64,000 nucleotides of DNA from NCBI RefSeq assembly GCF_023502235.1, contig NZ_JAMFLY010000001.1:620001-684000 (forward strand). Direction: 5' to 3'. Source of the DNA: Flagellimonas myxillae (lineage in GTDB: Bacteria; Bacteroidota; Bacteroidia; Flavobacteriales; Flavobacteriaceae). The translations under genes were made by a program, and so were the position numbers. This document shows positions 1-10,248 of this stretch, one piece after another; position 1 is the first letter of the stretch; every line of letters starts with the position of its first letter. The notes beneath the pieces were generated by a model. It worked only from the letters and a program-made list of their open reading frames with translations, was not told the origin of the DNA and ran no database searches.

Positions 1-996
1 ATGCTTAAAGGGGGTGTTGGTGCTACTCGCTGCGGCTTGGTTGAACAGCTTACCCGATTGGTATTCAATATATTGTCCGTCGGAATCTGTTAATAGGTCT
101 TCCCAAATCATCCCTTGGTCGGAAAGGCCCCAAATCCATATTTTTTTTCCGGGCTTATCGTCGTAAAGGCTATAGTGTCCGAAACCAAAATCGTCATCGT
201 GGTAATAGCCTCCAAAATAATCGGAATAGGAATTAATAACGTGATAAGACTTGTAAATTCCAAAATCATTCTGCTTATAAAAATTGATTTCCCGTCCATC
301 ATCCATCGGCCATTCGCCTATTTCGCCCCCATGACCAATACGTTTGTTACCTGGGTAGAGAAATTCTAAATTACCTTCGGATTTTGCTGCGGCATTCATC
401 CAATGGTAATAGGTTACCGGCACATCTGAATTGTTAAACCATGTGGCTTTGGTTTCAAAATAGGCCTTGTCTTTGGGCAATCGTATTTCTACATTCCAAT
501 TGGTTCTGGATGGCAAGTCCAAAGCACCAACAATACAAGACACGCTGCCGTCTTCATTTTCTTTAATGTGATAATCTACAGGAGTAGCACAGGTTGGAAT
601 ATGGCCTATATCTCCAAAATTATATTCCAATCCGCCCGAGGTCCAAGCACCACGCATGGCTACGTCCCTAAACTTGACCACATGATTGAAATACATGAAT
701 TCCTTTCCAGTTGATTTTTCGATAGCACCCCATATTTTACCGCCAATATCGGGACACACAAATACTTTTATATAGTCGTTTTCTAAAAGAACCATATTCC
801 ACACTTTCTCTTTTGCTTGGTCTGTATAGCCGTCAAACCTAAAATAGGGATAGAGTCTACCAATTTGGGGAATGGGACTAGGGTCTGAAAACATATAGGT
901 TTTCATGTTCAGCTTTTCTTCTTTTATAGTGGCTTTTTGTGCACCGCCTATATTTGAAAGCAAAATGAAAGTCAGTATAATGATGGTTCTCAACAT
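1..996 (-). CDS. DUF5107 domain secreted protein (C-terminus beyond window)
   Basis: The reading frame opens at the ATG complementary to 994-996 and stays open to base 1, so the C-terminus lies outside the window. Translation starts MLRTIIILTFILLSNIGGAQ, a clear signal peptide. The visible 332 residues carry the DUF5107 beta-sandwich domain with strings such as GGKIWGAIEKSTGKEF, AMRGAWTSGG and CIVGALDLPSRTNW. These recur almost unchanged in the first third of the protein at 53567-56668, so the two are paralogues, one in each PUL. It is the last visible gene of the leftward PUL-1 operon, 72 bp after the GH95-like gene. The function is not established; the fold family resembles aldose-epimerase-like carbohydrate domains, so a carbohydrate-active role is inferred. 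A C-terminal TPR region, as in the paralogue, may follow off the edge. Confidence 0.85.
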   Translation of the reverse strand, partial: MLRTIIILTFILLSNIGGAQKATIKEEKLNMKTYMFSDPSPIPQIGRLYPYFRFDGYTDQAKEKVWNMVLLENDYIKVFVCPDIGGKIWGAIEKSTGKEFMYFNHVVKFRDVAMRGAWTSGGLEYNFGDIGHIPTCATPVDYHIKENEDGSVSCIVGALDLPSRTNWNVEIRLPKDKAYFETKATWFNNSDVPVTYYHWMNAAAKSEGNLEFLYPGNKRIGHGGEIGEWPMDDGREINFYKQNDFGIYKSYHVINSYSDYFGGYYHDDDFGFGHYSLYDDKPGKKIWIWGLSDQGMIWEDLLTDSDGQYIEYQSGKLFNQAAASSTNTPFKH

Positions 997-1068
997 TTTG
1001 TCACGTTTTTATACCCATGAAAATTACAAATAATGGGAGGCATAAAAACATTAATTGTGATTTGTGTA

Positions 1069-3390
1069 TCAGTTTTGTAGTAATACAACAGATTGACCAG
1101 GGTTCAACGTAAATGATACTATATCACCCTCCCAAACAGCCTTCAAATTTCCATCAATACTGATGTTTTTGTCCTTAAAAGGATTTTTTAATTTTATTGT
1201 TCCTCCTTTTTCCGAAGTAATTGTAACCTGTTGCATATTGCCATCTTTCATGAAAGCTGATATCAGAAATGCACCTTCGGTGCGAAGACTTTCAAAAGAA
1301 ACATTTTTCCAATCTTGTGGTATGGCAGGAAATAAATGTACGGTGCCAGTATGGCTTTGTAGTAACATCTCCTGTATGCCAGTCATGAAGGCGAAATTCC
1401 CTTCTAATGTAAATGGACGATAAGTGAAGTTAGAATAACCCTTTCCACTTTGATCACCATTGACATGAAAGCTATTGGGCAAGCAAAAGCTTGTAGCGAA
1501 GATTTTCAATGCTTCGGCAGCTCCCTTACCATCAAACGCACGTGCTTTTAAATTTCCTAGCCAACTAAAGGAATAGCCCGTCCAACCGGCAGTGCCTACC
1601 TCTTCGAGATTTTTTAAAGTATTTTCGATTGTTGAGCGATCATTTTCACCTTGTGAGAAATCTATGAGTCCTAATGGATGATAGGCCATCAAATGTGAAA
1701 AATGGCGATGCGATTCTTGATAGGGCAAATTAGGGGAAAACATCAACCCCGTTTCATCAAAAGCAAAATAAGGCCATTCTTTCAATTTTTGTTGCCACTT
1801 TATTATTTCATCTTTTTTGCCAAGCTCCTGTGCCAGTTCTGATGCTTTTTCGTAAGTCCATCGAACCAATGCAAGGTCATAGTTTGTGGTTTTATCGAAC
1901 CAAGCATCCCTTGAATTGTTGTGTATTTCAGGGCTTGAGGACAAGGGCAGTTTTCGTTTCCCATCTTCTCCTACAATGGATAAATTATTGAAATGAATTG
2001 CAACGTCTTTAATCCAAGGGTAAGCTCGTTGTTCCAGAAAGTTCCTATCCATGCTGTAGCGCCAGTGTAGATAGAAATGATGTCCTAACCATGCCCCAGC
2101 CGTGGGCCCAAAGGCATATTGTATCCAGCCCCCCATAGGTTCCCCGGTCAATGTTGTCACTCCAGGAACGTTAAGGCCATCTGTGCCATAAAAATCCTTG
2201 GTAAACTTTTTAAACGTGCTTTTATGAGTATCTAACCAGTCCAAAAAGCCTTCTTCAAGATTTAAATGATTGCCTGAATATGTAGGCCAATAACTCAGCT
2301 GTGTATTAAGGTCGTGATGATAATCTCCCTTCCATGGTGGCAATTTACCGTTGTCGGCTGTCCATACACTTTGAAGTGAAATGGGTGGTGCCCCTTTTCT
2401 TGCAGCTGCACCTAATTTGTACTTTTCCATATACCACTGATGTTGCAAAATGGAATCGGGAACGGTGATGTTGGAACGCTCCCAAAATTGTTTCCACCAA
2501 TTTTTATGATCGTTAAAGGCATTTTGCCATCCTATTTCATTGAAATCATTTACTGTTTGCTGTGCATTTTTAGATATATCGGTAGTATCTTTTTGAGAAG
2601 ATATACTCCAACTTCCCATTAGATCATCATCCTTCTGATTCCATTGGGTGTGTATCTGAAATTTAAAATCGGACCACCCTTTTTGATTATACGTAATGGA
2701 GTTTTCTGTGCTTGTGAGCTCTCCTTTTGGGTAGCCCAGCCTTCTAAGGTCCTGGCCGGAAACAGGGTCGTTCAATGATGATACCTTGTCTGAATAATAA
2801 GGTGGAGGTACAATGGTCGGTTTTATAGTACCTGTTATATTTTTAAACCTGTACCAAGCAATTGGCTCTGTAGCATGAACAAAGATATGAAGCATGGCTC
2901 CGTTTCTCCATTTGACTTCACAAACGGCATCCTTTAATATTAGTTTTACGTACTCAACTGGTCCTAGTTCTTGTATGTTAAACTCCATAGCTCCGCCAGG
3001 GATTTTAGACGGTGCTGGCAGATTATCATAGGGTACGTCGTATTTTTGTTGCACTTTTTCATAAGTGTCCTTTTTCCATTGTTCCCATACCCAATTGAAA
3101 TCGTAGTTTTCAAAATCTAGGTTTGCCATTGGTCTTAAATCCCAAAGGTCTGCCCTATCCAAAGAAATACGAAGTTTGTCCCCATTTTTCCACACCAATG
3201 CTCCTAAGGTGGCATTTCCCAATGGTATGCCTTCGTCCCAGCTTTGGGCCAATTCTTCGAATACGAGTTCATGTGTTTTTTGTTGAGTTTCTTTATGGGT
3301 TTGCGATTTTTTGTTACAGGAAACCAGCAACAATGCCATTAGGGGATAAAGTAGTATGATTCTTATTCTGTTTCTCATTAGTGCCATCAA
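1069..3390 (-). CDS. GH95-like alpha-L-fucosidase/galactosidase lipoprotein
   Basis: This 773-residue protein begins with a lipoprotein signal (LLYPLMALLLVSC, Cys about residue 25) and so should be surface or periplasmic and lipid anchored. The layout is that of GH95: an N-terminal beta-sandwich opening with WDEGIPLGNATLGALVW, then an (alpha/alpha)6 barrel with ISLQSVWTADNGKLPPW, DLNTQLSYWPTYSGNH (matching the catalytic Asn region), LSSSPEIHNNS (matching the catalytic Glu) and HRHFSHLMAYHPLGLI, then a C-terminal beta domain. GH95 enzymes release alpha-L-fucose or alpha-L-galactose; which one cannot be told here. It lies 10 bp after the GH123-N-like gene, so they are co-transcribed. An internal start at 3378 (MRNRIRI) is also possible. 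Confidence 0.85.
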   Translation of the reverse strand: MMALMRNRIRIILLYPLMALLLVSCNKKSQTHKETQQKTHELVFEELAQSWDEGIPLGNATLGALVWKNGDKLRISLDRADLWDLRPMANLDFENYDFNWVWEQWKKDTYEKVQQKYDVPYDNLPAPSKIPGGAMEFNIQELGPVEYVKLILKDAVCEVKWRNGAMLHIFVHATEPIAWYRFKNITGTIKPTIVPPPYYSDKVSSLNDPVSGQDLRRLGYPKGELTSTENSITYNQKGWSDFKFQIHTQWNQKDDDLMGSWSISSQKDTTDISKNAQQTVNDFNEIGWQNAFNDHKNWWKQFWERSNITVPDSILQHQWYMEKYKLGAAARKGAPPISLQSVWTADNGKLPPWKGDYHHDLNTQLSYWPTYSGNHLNLEEGFLDWLDTHKSTFKKFTKDFYGTDGLNVPGVTTLTGEPMGGWIQYAFGPTAGAWLGHHFYLHWRYSMDRNFLEQRAYPWIKDVAIHFNNLSIVGEDGKRKLPLSSSPEIHNNSRDAWFDKTTNYDLALVRWTYEKASELAQELGKKDEIIKWQQKLKEWPYFAFDETGLMFSPNLPYQESHRHFSHLMAYHPLGLIDFSQGENDRSTIENTLKNLEEVGTAGWTGYSFSWLGNLKARAFDGKGAAEALKIFATSFCLPNSFHVNGDQSGKGYSNFTYRPFTLEGNFAFMTGIQEMLLQSHTGTVHLFPAIPQDWKNVSFESLRTEGAFLISAFMKDGNMQQVTITSEKGGTIKLKNPFKDKNISIDGNLKAVWEGDIVSFTLNPGQSVVLLQN

Positions 3391-3400
3391 GTTTTACGTT

Positions 3401-6343
3401 TTATTCTATAATGAACAACCAGCCTTTTGTGGGTTCTATACTAATCTCATCATTTACTGAAGAGTGTTTCTCTGGTTGAAAATTTTCAATCTTAGGGGCT
3501 TTTATTTTTATCTGATTCCTATTTAAACCAACAGCATCCCAATCGATATTCAGTTTTACCGTTACCGTTTCTTTTGCCCAACTCGCTACTGAAACCAAAA
3601 GTTTTCCTTCCTTAACATAAGCCGTAGCCTTAACATCCGGATGATTGGTACTTGCCACAGGGTGTTTATCCCAATAACCTATCATTTTGGCTTCAGCAAT
3701 ACCAAAACTGTCCCATACTTTCCAAATCTGTCTGGGGTCGCAGGTAACGCCATCTGTAAACCACGGGTAGCGTACGGTCATCCCATATACCATCCCCCGC
3801 CAAGGGTTTCCACCGGCATGTAGCATATCACCCATGTGTCCAAATGGAATGCCCGAAACTTCTACCAACCAATTTTCTGCTGGCATGTTATCATATACAA
3901 AACTTTCTCCAAACCACAATTTATCCAAATACGGGAAAAACTCAGTGTATTGGGTTGCAGGGCCTTTTGAAAATCCGGTATTGGAGTGTAAATCCATCAT
4001 ACAGCCCGGTTTTGTCCTATCCAATATTTTGCGCATTCGTTTTAAAATACGTCTATCGTAAGACACGTCATCCAAGTACAAGCCGTCTATATCGATGTGC
4101 TTTACCAACCACGCCAAACCTTCTAAATAATAGTTGTACCAACGGGAATCACCAGGTGCGTTAACTATGGATGCATCGATACCATTTTCTAGCGGTGAAT
4201 ACCATTGCCAACGGTAATCGTCTACCAAATGTTCTTGCAACCATGGATAGCCACCACCATTGCCCGTACCCAAGATTTCATTTCCCAAACTGCGCAAAGC
4301 CCAAATTTCTGTGGTATAATTGGATAGTTCACGGATGGTGTAGTAAATTTTCGTCTTTAGGCTTTTGGCATGCATGTCATTAACAAAGCCTTTCATCTCT
4401 TTTGTGGCTATAAAAGGATAGTTGATATACGGGTTATACGTGCTAGCATGATGCAGGTTTACAATTTTTACGCCGTCGGTAATTTCGTTTTCTTCTGGTT
4501 TAGGATCCAATCCGTCGTGATAGTACCTGTTGGTGAATTGTCCTTTGGTATCTATCTGTCTTACCGGCGTGATTAAGAACGATACTTCAAACACCAAAGC
4601 TTCCCCTTTTTTAAAGGTTCGTTTTCCAGAATAGACAGTTGCTGTGGTTTCATTAGCTTTTTTTTCTATTGTAAAGCCTCCTTTTCTTCCGTTATGCCAA
4701 CTTTCGGGCGGCTCGGGCTTGTATAGATTAAGTAACGGCCCGTGATAATCACCTCCTCTTAACTCGACGTGCAGTCCGCCATAGGTATTTCCAACCCAAA
4801 AACTATCTTGGGATCCTTTCCATTTGGCTGTGTGACTTTGAGCGACAAAGGTGCCTGGTAAGCCCATACCCATCATATATTCTGCTATGCTGGACTGAAA
4901 TGGGATTTCTAGTTTAAAATCCTTGAGTTCATTGTCGTTTTTGGCAACAAGTTTTATCTGGTAATTTATATAACCGTCAAACTCGGTTGTATTGATGGTT
5001 TGAATCTCAAAATTTTCCGATTGGGCCGAAACCGTTCGTGCAAAAATACCTGAATCTAGATTTGTTTTGTGAACACTTGAAGCTACTATGGTTTCGCCTT
5101 CCAAAACATATTGTATGGGGCCCTTCAAAATTTCGGTATCCCAAACCGTAATGGCAGCGGGTAAACCAAATTCGTTTAATGTAACCTGTTTTCCGTATAA
5201 ATCGAGTTGATTTTCCTCTTTTAAGCTAATAGGCGTGTAAGGTTTTGTAGGTTCGTTATCCAATCCAATAGTAGAGTTTAACCAACGTAAACGGGAGTGT
5301 CTCCATGGTTCGTTATCGCCTCTATCGGCAATGGTTTCTTCGGAAACATGTAAGGTGATGTCAATGGTTTTATCGGGTTGATTATTAGCCTTAATGGTAA
5401 CATGCCCTTTGTACGTACCTGGTTGCATGTGCACGGGGATGTCCGTTCCTATCCATAAGGGTTGCACTTTACCTTTGGCAACGTCTACTTGTTTGGTGAA
5501 CGGTGTTCCGTACGGGTCTATACCATGGGTGTTGAAACAGGTAAAGGCACTTGCTGTAATACTATTGTTAGTTGAGGATTTTAAATCGTGAAATTGTAGC
5601 GTTATATTTTCAAGATTTGTTTTGGATGCATAAATGCCTATTTGGAAGGCATAGTATTCGTTTTTTTGGGCTGTTCCTTCAAATTGATCGGTGATGCCTT
5701 CTTTAATCCATTTTAATGGCAGATGATGCCGCATTTTAATTGGATAACGCCTATCTTCGGCAATGGCGATGTAATCTGAATTCGTGCGGCTTACCAACTG
5801 TTTTTGTTCAGCTCGCTTGGCCGTTACCTCCATGGGGTAAAACGAGTCGAAATCTGTTCTGGCTTGAACTTCAGCACAGATGGCCTTTGGTAATTTTTTC
5901 AGCTTTTTGGGCTGTTCCAATTGGTTCTCGTCCATCCAATGCTTGCTCGGAGCGTCTTCTTTTTTAAGATAGCCGTAACGGTAAAATCCCCATTCATTGT
6001 CGGGTTTAAAGGGTAAATAATAGAAGTGATAGGTTCCCTTTTCAACGGGGCCAAAAACCAATTTACAGGTTTCGTTATTTACGGATAATCTATGAATATT
6101 GGGAATGGTATCTCCTGTTTGGGCATTTACTATTAAAAACCTACGTTCATCAGGATTTTTATCATGCCGCCTCCAATTAAAGTCGAGTTTTACTGCATCA
6201 GCATTTTTAGAAACTTCAATAATAGCCCTGTGATTACCTAATCCAGCATTCCAAGGGGAAGATGGAGTGCCATATTTGATAGTGGCTTGGCCAAAGCCAA
6301 AAAGGTTTGTAAATAATAAGCAAATCAATATGTTTTTTTTCAT
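3401..6343 (-). CDS. Large secreted GH123-N-like / DUF6067 glycoside hydrolase domain protein
   Basis: A 980-residue secreted protein with signal peptide MKKNILICLLFTNLFGFGQ. Residues from about 190 to 340 look like the N-terminal beta domain of GH123-type proteins (PLWIGTDIPVHMQPGTYKGHVTIK is typical). The second half, from about 640, resembles a (beta/alpha)8 barrel with acid-rich strand ends: HIDIDGLYLDDVSYDRR, MMDLHSNTGF, KLWFGESF and GHMGDMLHAGG. Its nearest named family is probably DUF6067/GH123-N-like; the activity is unknown and the Asp/Glu residues listed are only candidate catalytic groups. The start codon overlaps the end of the GH89 gene by 4 bp (ATGA), which implies translational coupling and a role in degrading the same glycan. 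Confidence 0.75.
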   Translation of the reverse strand: MKKNILICLLFTNLFGFGQATIKYGTPSSPWNAGLGNHRAIIEVSKNADAVKLDFNWRRHDKNPDERRFLIVNAQTGDTIPNIHRLSVNNETCKLVFGPVEKGTYHFYYLPFKPDNEWGFYRYGYLKKEDAPSKHWMDENQLEQPKKLKKLPKAICAEVQARTDFDSFYPMEVTAKRAEQKQLVSRTNSDYIAIAEDRRYPIKMRHHLPLKWIKEGITDQFEGTAQKNEYYAFQIGIYASKTNLENITLQFHDLKSSTNNSITASAFTCFNTHGIDPYGTPFTKQVDVAKGKVQPLWIGTDIPVHMQPGTYKGHVTIKANNQPDKTIDITLHVSEETIADRGDNEPWRHSRLRWLNSTIGLDNEPTKPYTPISLKEENQLDLYGKQVTLNEFGLPAAITVWDTEILKGPIQYVLEGETIVASSVHKTNLDSGIFARTVSAQSENFEIQTINTTEFDGYINYQIKLVAKNDNELKDFKLEIPFQSSIAEYMMGMGLPGTFVAQSHTAKWKGSQDSFWVGNTYGGLHVELRGGDYHGPLLNLYKPEPPESWHNGRKGGFTIEKKANETTATVYSGKRTFKKGEALVFEVSFLITPVRQIDTKGQFTNRYYHDGLDPKPEENEITDGVKIVNLHHASTYNPYINYPFIATKEMKGFVNDMHAKSLKTKIYYTIRELSNYTTEIWALRSLGNEILGTGNGGGYPWLQEHLVDDYRWQWYSPLENGIDASIVNAPGDSRWYNYYLEGLAWLVKHIDIDGLYLDDVSYDRRILKRMRKILDRTKPGCMMDLHSNTGFSKGPATQYTEFFPYLDKLWFGESFVYDNMPAENWLVEVSGIPFGHMGDMLHAGGNPWRGMVYGMTVRYPWFTDGVTCDPRQIWKVWDSFGIAEAKMIGYWDKHPVASTNHPDVKATAYVKEGKLLVSVASWAKETVTVKLNIDWDAVGLNRNQIKIKAPKIENFQPEKHSSVNDEISIEPTKGWLFIIE

Positions 6344-8493
6344 TCTTCTGGAAACAGTATTTCTTGTATTTTTTTAATAGGATCGTCAAAAGTTGAGGGA
6401 TTGTTTTTCCATGCTGATGTTATCCAATCTTCTTCCCATTGCAGCATATCAAATTCATTTTCTTGTCCTTTTGCATCGAGCCATAATTGCCAACGTTTCG
6501 CATAGTAATCCCCGATGAGTCCGTTCCAGGTCCGTGCAGCATATTCATTGACACCCCCACCCCAAGTGGTATTCAATCTTTTTGCATTGCTTTCGTAATA
6601 CAGTTTCTCCTCTTCCGTATCGCCAAACCCTCTTGCCAACTCAACCCAATTACCCAATTTATGATTGGGATGGGATGCCAATACTTTATCCAAAATATGC
6701 ATAAGGTCTATAGCCGTTTGATAGGTCTCGAATACTTTTTTCGAGTCCGTATGCTTTTCTGCAGCCATTAGTAGTTTGTCAATCTTTAAGCCCATCAACT
6801 GTGCTCCCAATTCAATGGCGTCTGCCCTATACAAATGATTCTCTCCCATCTGGCTTGAGGCTTCCAAGAACAACTTTACTGCTTTTTCAAAATTTTCTGA
6901 TTTGTGCACTGTAGCTCTGCCAGTACCGGGTCTGAATTGATATTTGAACCTAGGATGGTCGGTAAATGTTCCCAAAGCCGATTTTCTCAATAAGTTATAG
7001 GCTTCATTTATTTCATTTGGATAAGCACCGTAACGTGCCAAACAGTAGCTTTCTATCCAAGTATCTAAATCTATGGGAGTGTCTCTCCACCCCCAATCGG
7101 ATAAGAGCTCATAAATAATTTCATTATTTTCGATGCCCTCGGGTGCAAAACCAAAACCTGCTAAATTACCTTTGTTCTTATAATCCAGTGCTTCTTTTGG
7201 TGCTCTTGCATAAAAATCCAAAACGCCATTTAAGGGCACTTTCCCACCCATGTTTGGTATAAAGGAATAAATCCATTGTTTGCCAAAGAACCCTTTGTAC
7301 ATATCCCACGAGTAATCAATTTTCCAATGGATCGCATTGTATTCGTTTGCCATATCGAGGATCAAGAGCTTATCATCAGGGATTTTGGACATCATGGCTT
7401 TTAATCGCTCAGGAGTCCAAAATAGTTTACCCTCTTTATCCCTATGGTAAGGAAACGTCCAGCCTTGCATCACCCATATCGCATCTGGATTGGCTTCTGC
7501 TATAGGCTTGTAGACAATCTCCCCATAATCGGCCAATTCTTGTTTGGCTATTTCGGGATTGTGGGAAAGGGGAACATCCATTTCGTTAAAACTATCGGCC
7601 AAATAAAATTTACCCTTTCCAAATTCTTTTTCCCATTCTTCTATAAATAACTTACCTATTTTGGTAAAGAGATCACTTTTGGGAGAGAGAATATGCACTT
7701 TTTTGTCAAATCCTCCCCAGCCCAACTCACGAAGCTCTTCATTGGGGTATAAACGTTGAATGGCCTCTGGCACAAAACCTGCAAAAGCATGAACAATGGG
7801 TTGCATTTTGAGTTCGTTCATACGATCGAGCATCTTATGGGTCAATGTAATTTGTTTGTTGAAAAAAGAGATTGGGGGAGGGCCGTCCCAACTGCCTATA
7901 TTTCCCATTCTGTTCCATGGAAAGTGGGCAGGGCCGGAAAAATAATCGAGAGCTTCTTCTTCTGTCAGCCCCAATCTTTTAAATGTTCTCAATAAAATAG
8001 CTTCGTGAGCTCCTGCTATCAAAGGCATGTTCATGCCGTGCATGGCCATCCAATCAATTTCTTTTTCCCAACGGTTCCAATCCCAATATGGAGTTGTGTA
8101 GCCATGGGTCACCGAATTCATATAATAACGATATTTGAAAGGGGAACGTACCGTCTTCTCATATTTTGGAAGCTTTTCTGGGAAATTAATTCGGTTACCC
8201 GACCAACTGATTATAGAATGTGTACCATTGCGCAGGTAGTCATAGGCTCCACGTGTCAAAGCGTTGGGCGTATTTGCAGTTATGGTCACCCCATTGTCAT
8301 TGGCCGAAATTGTATAGGTGTCCAGACCATCTTGCTCAGCAAGCACTAGTTCAAATTTTGATGCATGCTCTTCTCCAAGTGTTCTGGCAAGTACGTTTTT
8401 GGTCGCATCTTCTCCTAATGACAATTTCTTGTTTTCTTGTTCGCAGCCAGATAAAAAAAATAGAAATAAAGATAAATGGATGATGTGCCTCAT
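6340..8493 (-). CDS. GH89 alpha-N-acetylglucosaminidase (NAGLU-like) lipoprotein
   Basis: A 717-residue protein with lipobox LFFLSGC (Cys17). After a small N-terminal alpha/beta domain (about 25-105) comes the NAGLU catalytic barrel, recognised by YRYYMNSVTHGYTTPYWDW, WEKEIDWMAMHGMNMPL and GPAHFPWNRMGNIGSW. Glu304 in ADSFNEMD and Glu452 in FAPEGIENN fit the acid/base and nucleophile of GH89. An all-helical C-terminal domain follows, as usual. The family removes terminal alpha-linked GlcNAc with retention. Human NAGLU acts on heparan sulfate; the substrate here is unknown but the PUL-1 sulfatase suggests a sulfated alpha-GlcNAc glycan. It is 199 bp downstream of susD and overlaps the next gene. 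Confidence 0.92.
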   Translation of the reverse strand: MRHIIHLSLFLFFLSGCEQENKKLSLGEDATKNVLARTLGEEHASKFELVLAEQDGLDTYTISANDNGVTITANTPNALTRGAYDYLRNGTHSIISWSGNRINFPEKLPKYEKTVRSPFKYRYYMNSVTHGYTTPYWDWNRWEKEIDWMAMHGMNMPLIAGAHEAILLRTFKRLGLTEEEALDYFSGPAHFPWNRMGNIGSWDGPPPISFFNKQITLTHKMLDRMNELKMQPIVHAFAGFVPEAIQRLYPNEELRELGWGGFDKKVHILSPKSDLFTKIGKLFIEEWEKEFGKGKFYLADSFNEMDVPLSHNPEIAKQELADYGEIVYKPIAEANPDAIWVMQGWTFPYHRDKEGKLFWTPERLKAMMSKIPDDKLLILDMANEYNAIHWKIDYSWDMYKGFFGKQWIYSFIPNMGGKVPLNGVLDFYARAPKEALDYKNKGNLAGFGFAPEGIENNEIIYELLSDWGWRDTPIDLDTWIESYCLARYGAYPNEINEAYNLLRKSALGTFTDHPRFKYQFRPGTGRATVHKSENFEKAVKLFLEASSQMGENHLYRADAIELGAQLMGLKIDKLLMAAEKHTDSKKVFETYQTAIDLMHILDKVLASHPNHKLGNWVELARGFGDTEEEKLYYESNAKRLNTTWGGGVNEYAARTWNGLIGDYYAKRWQLWLDAKGQENEFDMLQWEEDWITSAWKNNPSTFDDPIKKIQEILFPEE

Positions 8494-8624
8494 TAATGGA
8501 GTTTTGGTTGAAAAGAATATCTTTTAAGAATGTTGGTATATCATTGAACAGCACCTATATTTTTACTAGACTCAGTAAGGTAATTTATAAAAAAGGCGTG
8601 ATATGTCCTATGAGTGTATATAAA

Positions 8625-8676
8625 GAGCCCCCGCAAACAAAAAACTAACTCAAACCAACTCTTTGTAGCGGGGACC
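8625..8676 (-). terminator. Hairpin between susD and the GH89 gene
   Basis: In the 199-bp gap after the PUL-1 susD stop, GTCCCCGC and GCGGGGGC form a GC-rich stem on the minus strand, extended by AGAG/CTCT, with a loop of about 33 bases, then TTT. The loop is long for a simple terminator. It may be an attenuator or mRNA-stabilising hairpin that lets susCD be expressed above the downstream enzymes. Confidence 0.4.
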
Positions 8677-8692
8677 TCTCTTATTTCAAAAT

Positions 8693-10237
8693 TTAATACC
8701 CTGTATTTTGCTTTAAATTAGGGTTGTTGATCAATTCAAATTCAGGTATAGGCCAGGTATAGTCCCTTGGTGCTGTGAAAAGCCTGTCTTCCAGTGATAC
8801 TACCCCAACAGCTGGCATATTCATTGTTGTTTCCAATGACCTCCATCTATGGTAATCAAAATAGAGCAGGCCTTCCGCTGCCATTTCAATGATTCGTTCC
8901 CTTCTTATAATGTCCCTAAAACTATCTTTTGTAAGACCTGCTAGCTGTATAGGCGGCACTGCAATATCTGTACCATCGTCTGCAGCTCCTTGTCCACCTC
9001 TGGTTCTAAGTTCATTGATTAAGTCCACCTGTTCTTGGGTAGGACCATTGACCTCGTTCATGGCTTCAACATAGGTTAGGTACATCTCTCCCAACCTGAA
9101 AACGATAAAATCGTTATGGCTTTGTTGTTCCGCGGTTTCAGCTGGATTTATCCATTTCCTGAAATTGAGCCATGTACCATTGTTCACAAAAGAAGAGCCT
9201 TCATAATCCACGTCTTCGCTCCAATTAAATATGGATTGCGCCATACGTGGATCTCTATTTTCAAAAGGCATATCGGGATTATACAAGGGACTGGTTGCGA
9301 TATCCTCCCCGTTGATATCGGGATAGGTTTCCACAAGTGCCATGGTTGGGGTGTATATGGACCATGAAGCATGGAAGCTAATAGGTCCGAGCCACTGGCC
9401 AAGTGAATGATAGCGACCAGGAAGATCTGCATTTACCCTTGCCAAAATAATTTCACTGCTTCCCTCTCCTTCGGGGCGGAACAGTTCAGTATAATTATCG
9501 TGGAGATCAAAACTGCCAGACGTCATGATCTGATCTGCAAGATTGGCACTTTCTGTCAACATTCCGTTATCTTGGGAAAGCGTACCTTCATACAACAAAA
9601 TCCTTGATTTCAAAGCCATGGCCGCCCATGTTGTAACTCTGCCGTATTCCGGGGAGTAATCAGACACAGAAAGCTCACTCATTACAGCATCCAGTTCGGT
9701 AAGTACAAAATCCAGAACGGTAGCCCTTGGGCTAGGTTCAACTTGACCCTCGTTTACGGCAAGCAGGGTCGTAACCAAGGGCACGTCCCCAAACTGATAT
9801 AGTAATCTATAATGTGCCCAAGCCCTGAAAAAGCGTACTTGACCTTTGTATTTGGCCAATTGGTTTTCAGTAAGCGGTGCTTTTTCCACGTTGTCCAAGA
9901 ACCAATTGGCATCCCTGATGGTTGCATACTGACCAGTCCACAAACTATTTACCAGACCTGATCCTGGGTTTATCCCACCCGATGAAATCTCAAGGGTGGC
10001 TCCATCCTGACTATACATGATTTCAGTCAGGGCATCCCATTGTATTTCGCCTACATTGGGAAGGGAGAAATATAAGGCACTGGTTGCCTGTGCCACTTCT
10101 TCCTCACTGCTCCAAAATGCATCTTCTGACAATGCGGTTACGGGGAGCTTTGTTACGTCTTCCTCTGAACAGCCTTGCATAATCAGGAAAACAAGAACTA
10201 GCAATGGCTTTATCTTACTATTGATATATTTTTTCAT
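8693..10237 (-). CDS. SusD/RagB family outer-membrane glycan-binding lipoprotein (PUL-1)
   Basis: A 514-residue lipoprotein (LLVLVFLIMQGC, Cys23) with the SusD/RagB layout: N-terminal helical region with TALSEDAFWSSEEEVAQA, TPR-like helices (VRFFRAWAHYRLLYQFGDVPL), and the conserved C-terminal block RDIIRRERIIEMAAEGLLYFDYHRW ending in WPIPEFELINNPNLKQNTGY. SusD proteins cap the SusC transporter and hand glycans to it at the cell surface. It follows the susC gene by 11 bp. The glycan bound cannot be read from the sequence. Confidence 0.97.
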   Translation of the reverse strand: MKKYINSKIKPLLVLVFLIMQGCSEEDVTKLPVTALSEDAFWSSEEEVAQATSALYFSLPNVGEIQWDALTEIMYSQDGATLEISSGGINPGSGLVNSLWTGQYATIRDANWFLDNVEKAPLTENQLAKYKGQVRFFRAWAHYRLLYQFGDVPLVTTLLAVNEGQVEPSPRATVLDFVLTELDAVMSELSVSDYSPEYGRVTTWAAMALKSRILLYEGTLSQDNGMLTESANLADQIMTSGSFDLHDNYTELFRPEGEGSSEIILARVNADLPGRYHSLGQWLGPISFHASWSIYTPTMALVETYPDINGEDIATSPLYNPDMPFENRDPRMAQSIFNWSEDVDYEGSSFVNNGTWLNFRKWINPAETAEQQSHNDFIVFRLGEMYLTYVEAMNEVNGPTQEQVDLINELRTRGGQGAADDGTDIAVPPIQLAGLTKDSFRDIIRRERIIEMAAEGLLYFDYHRWRSLETTMNMPAVGVVSLEDRLFTAPRDYTWPIPEFELINNPNLKQNTGY

Positions 10238-10248
10238 GCTGATTTTTT

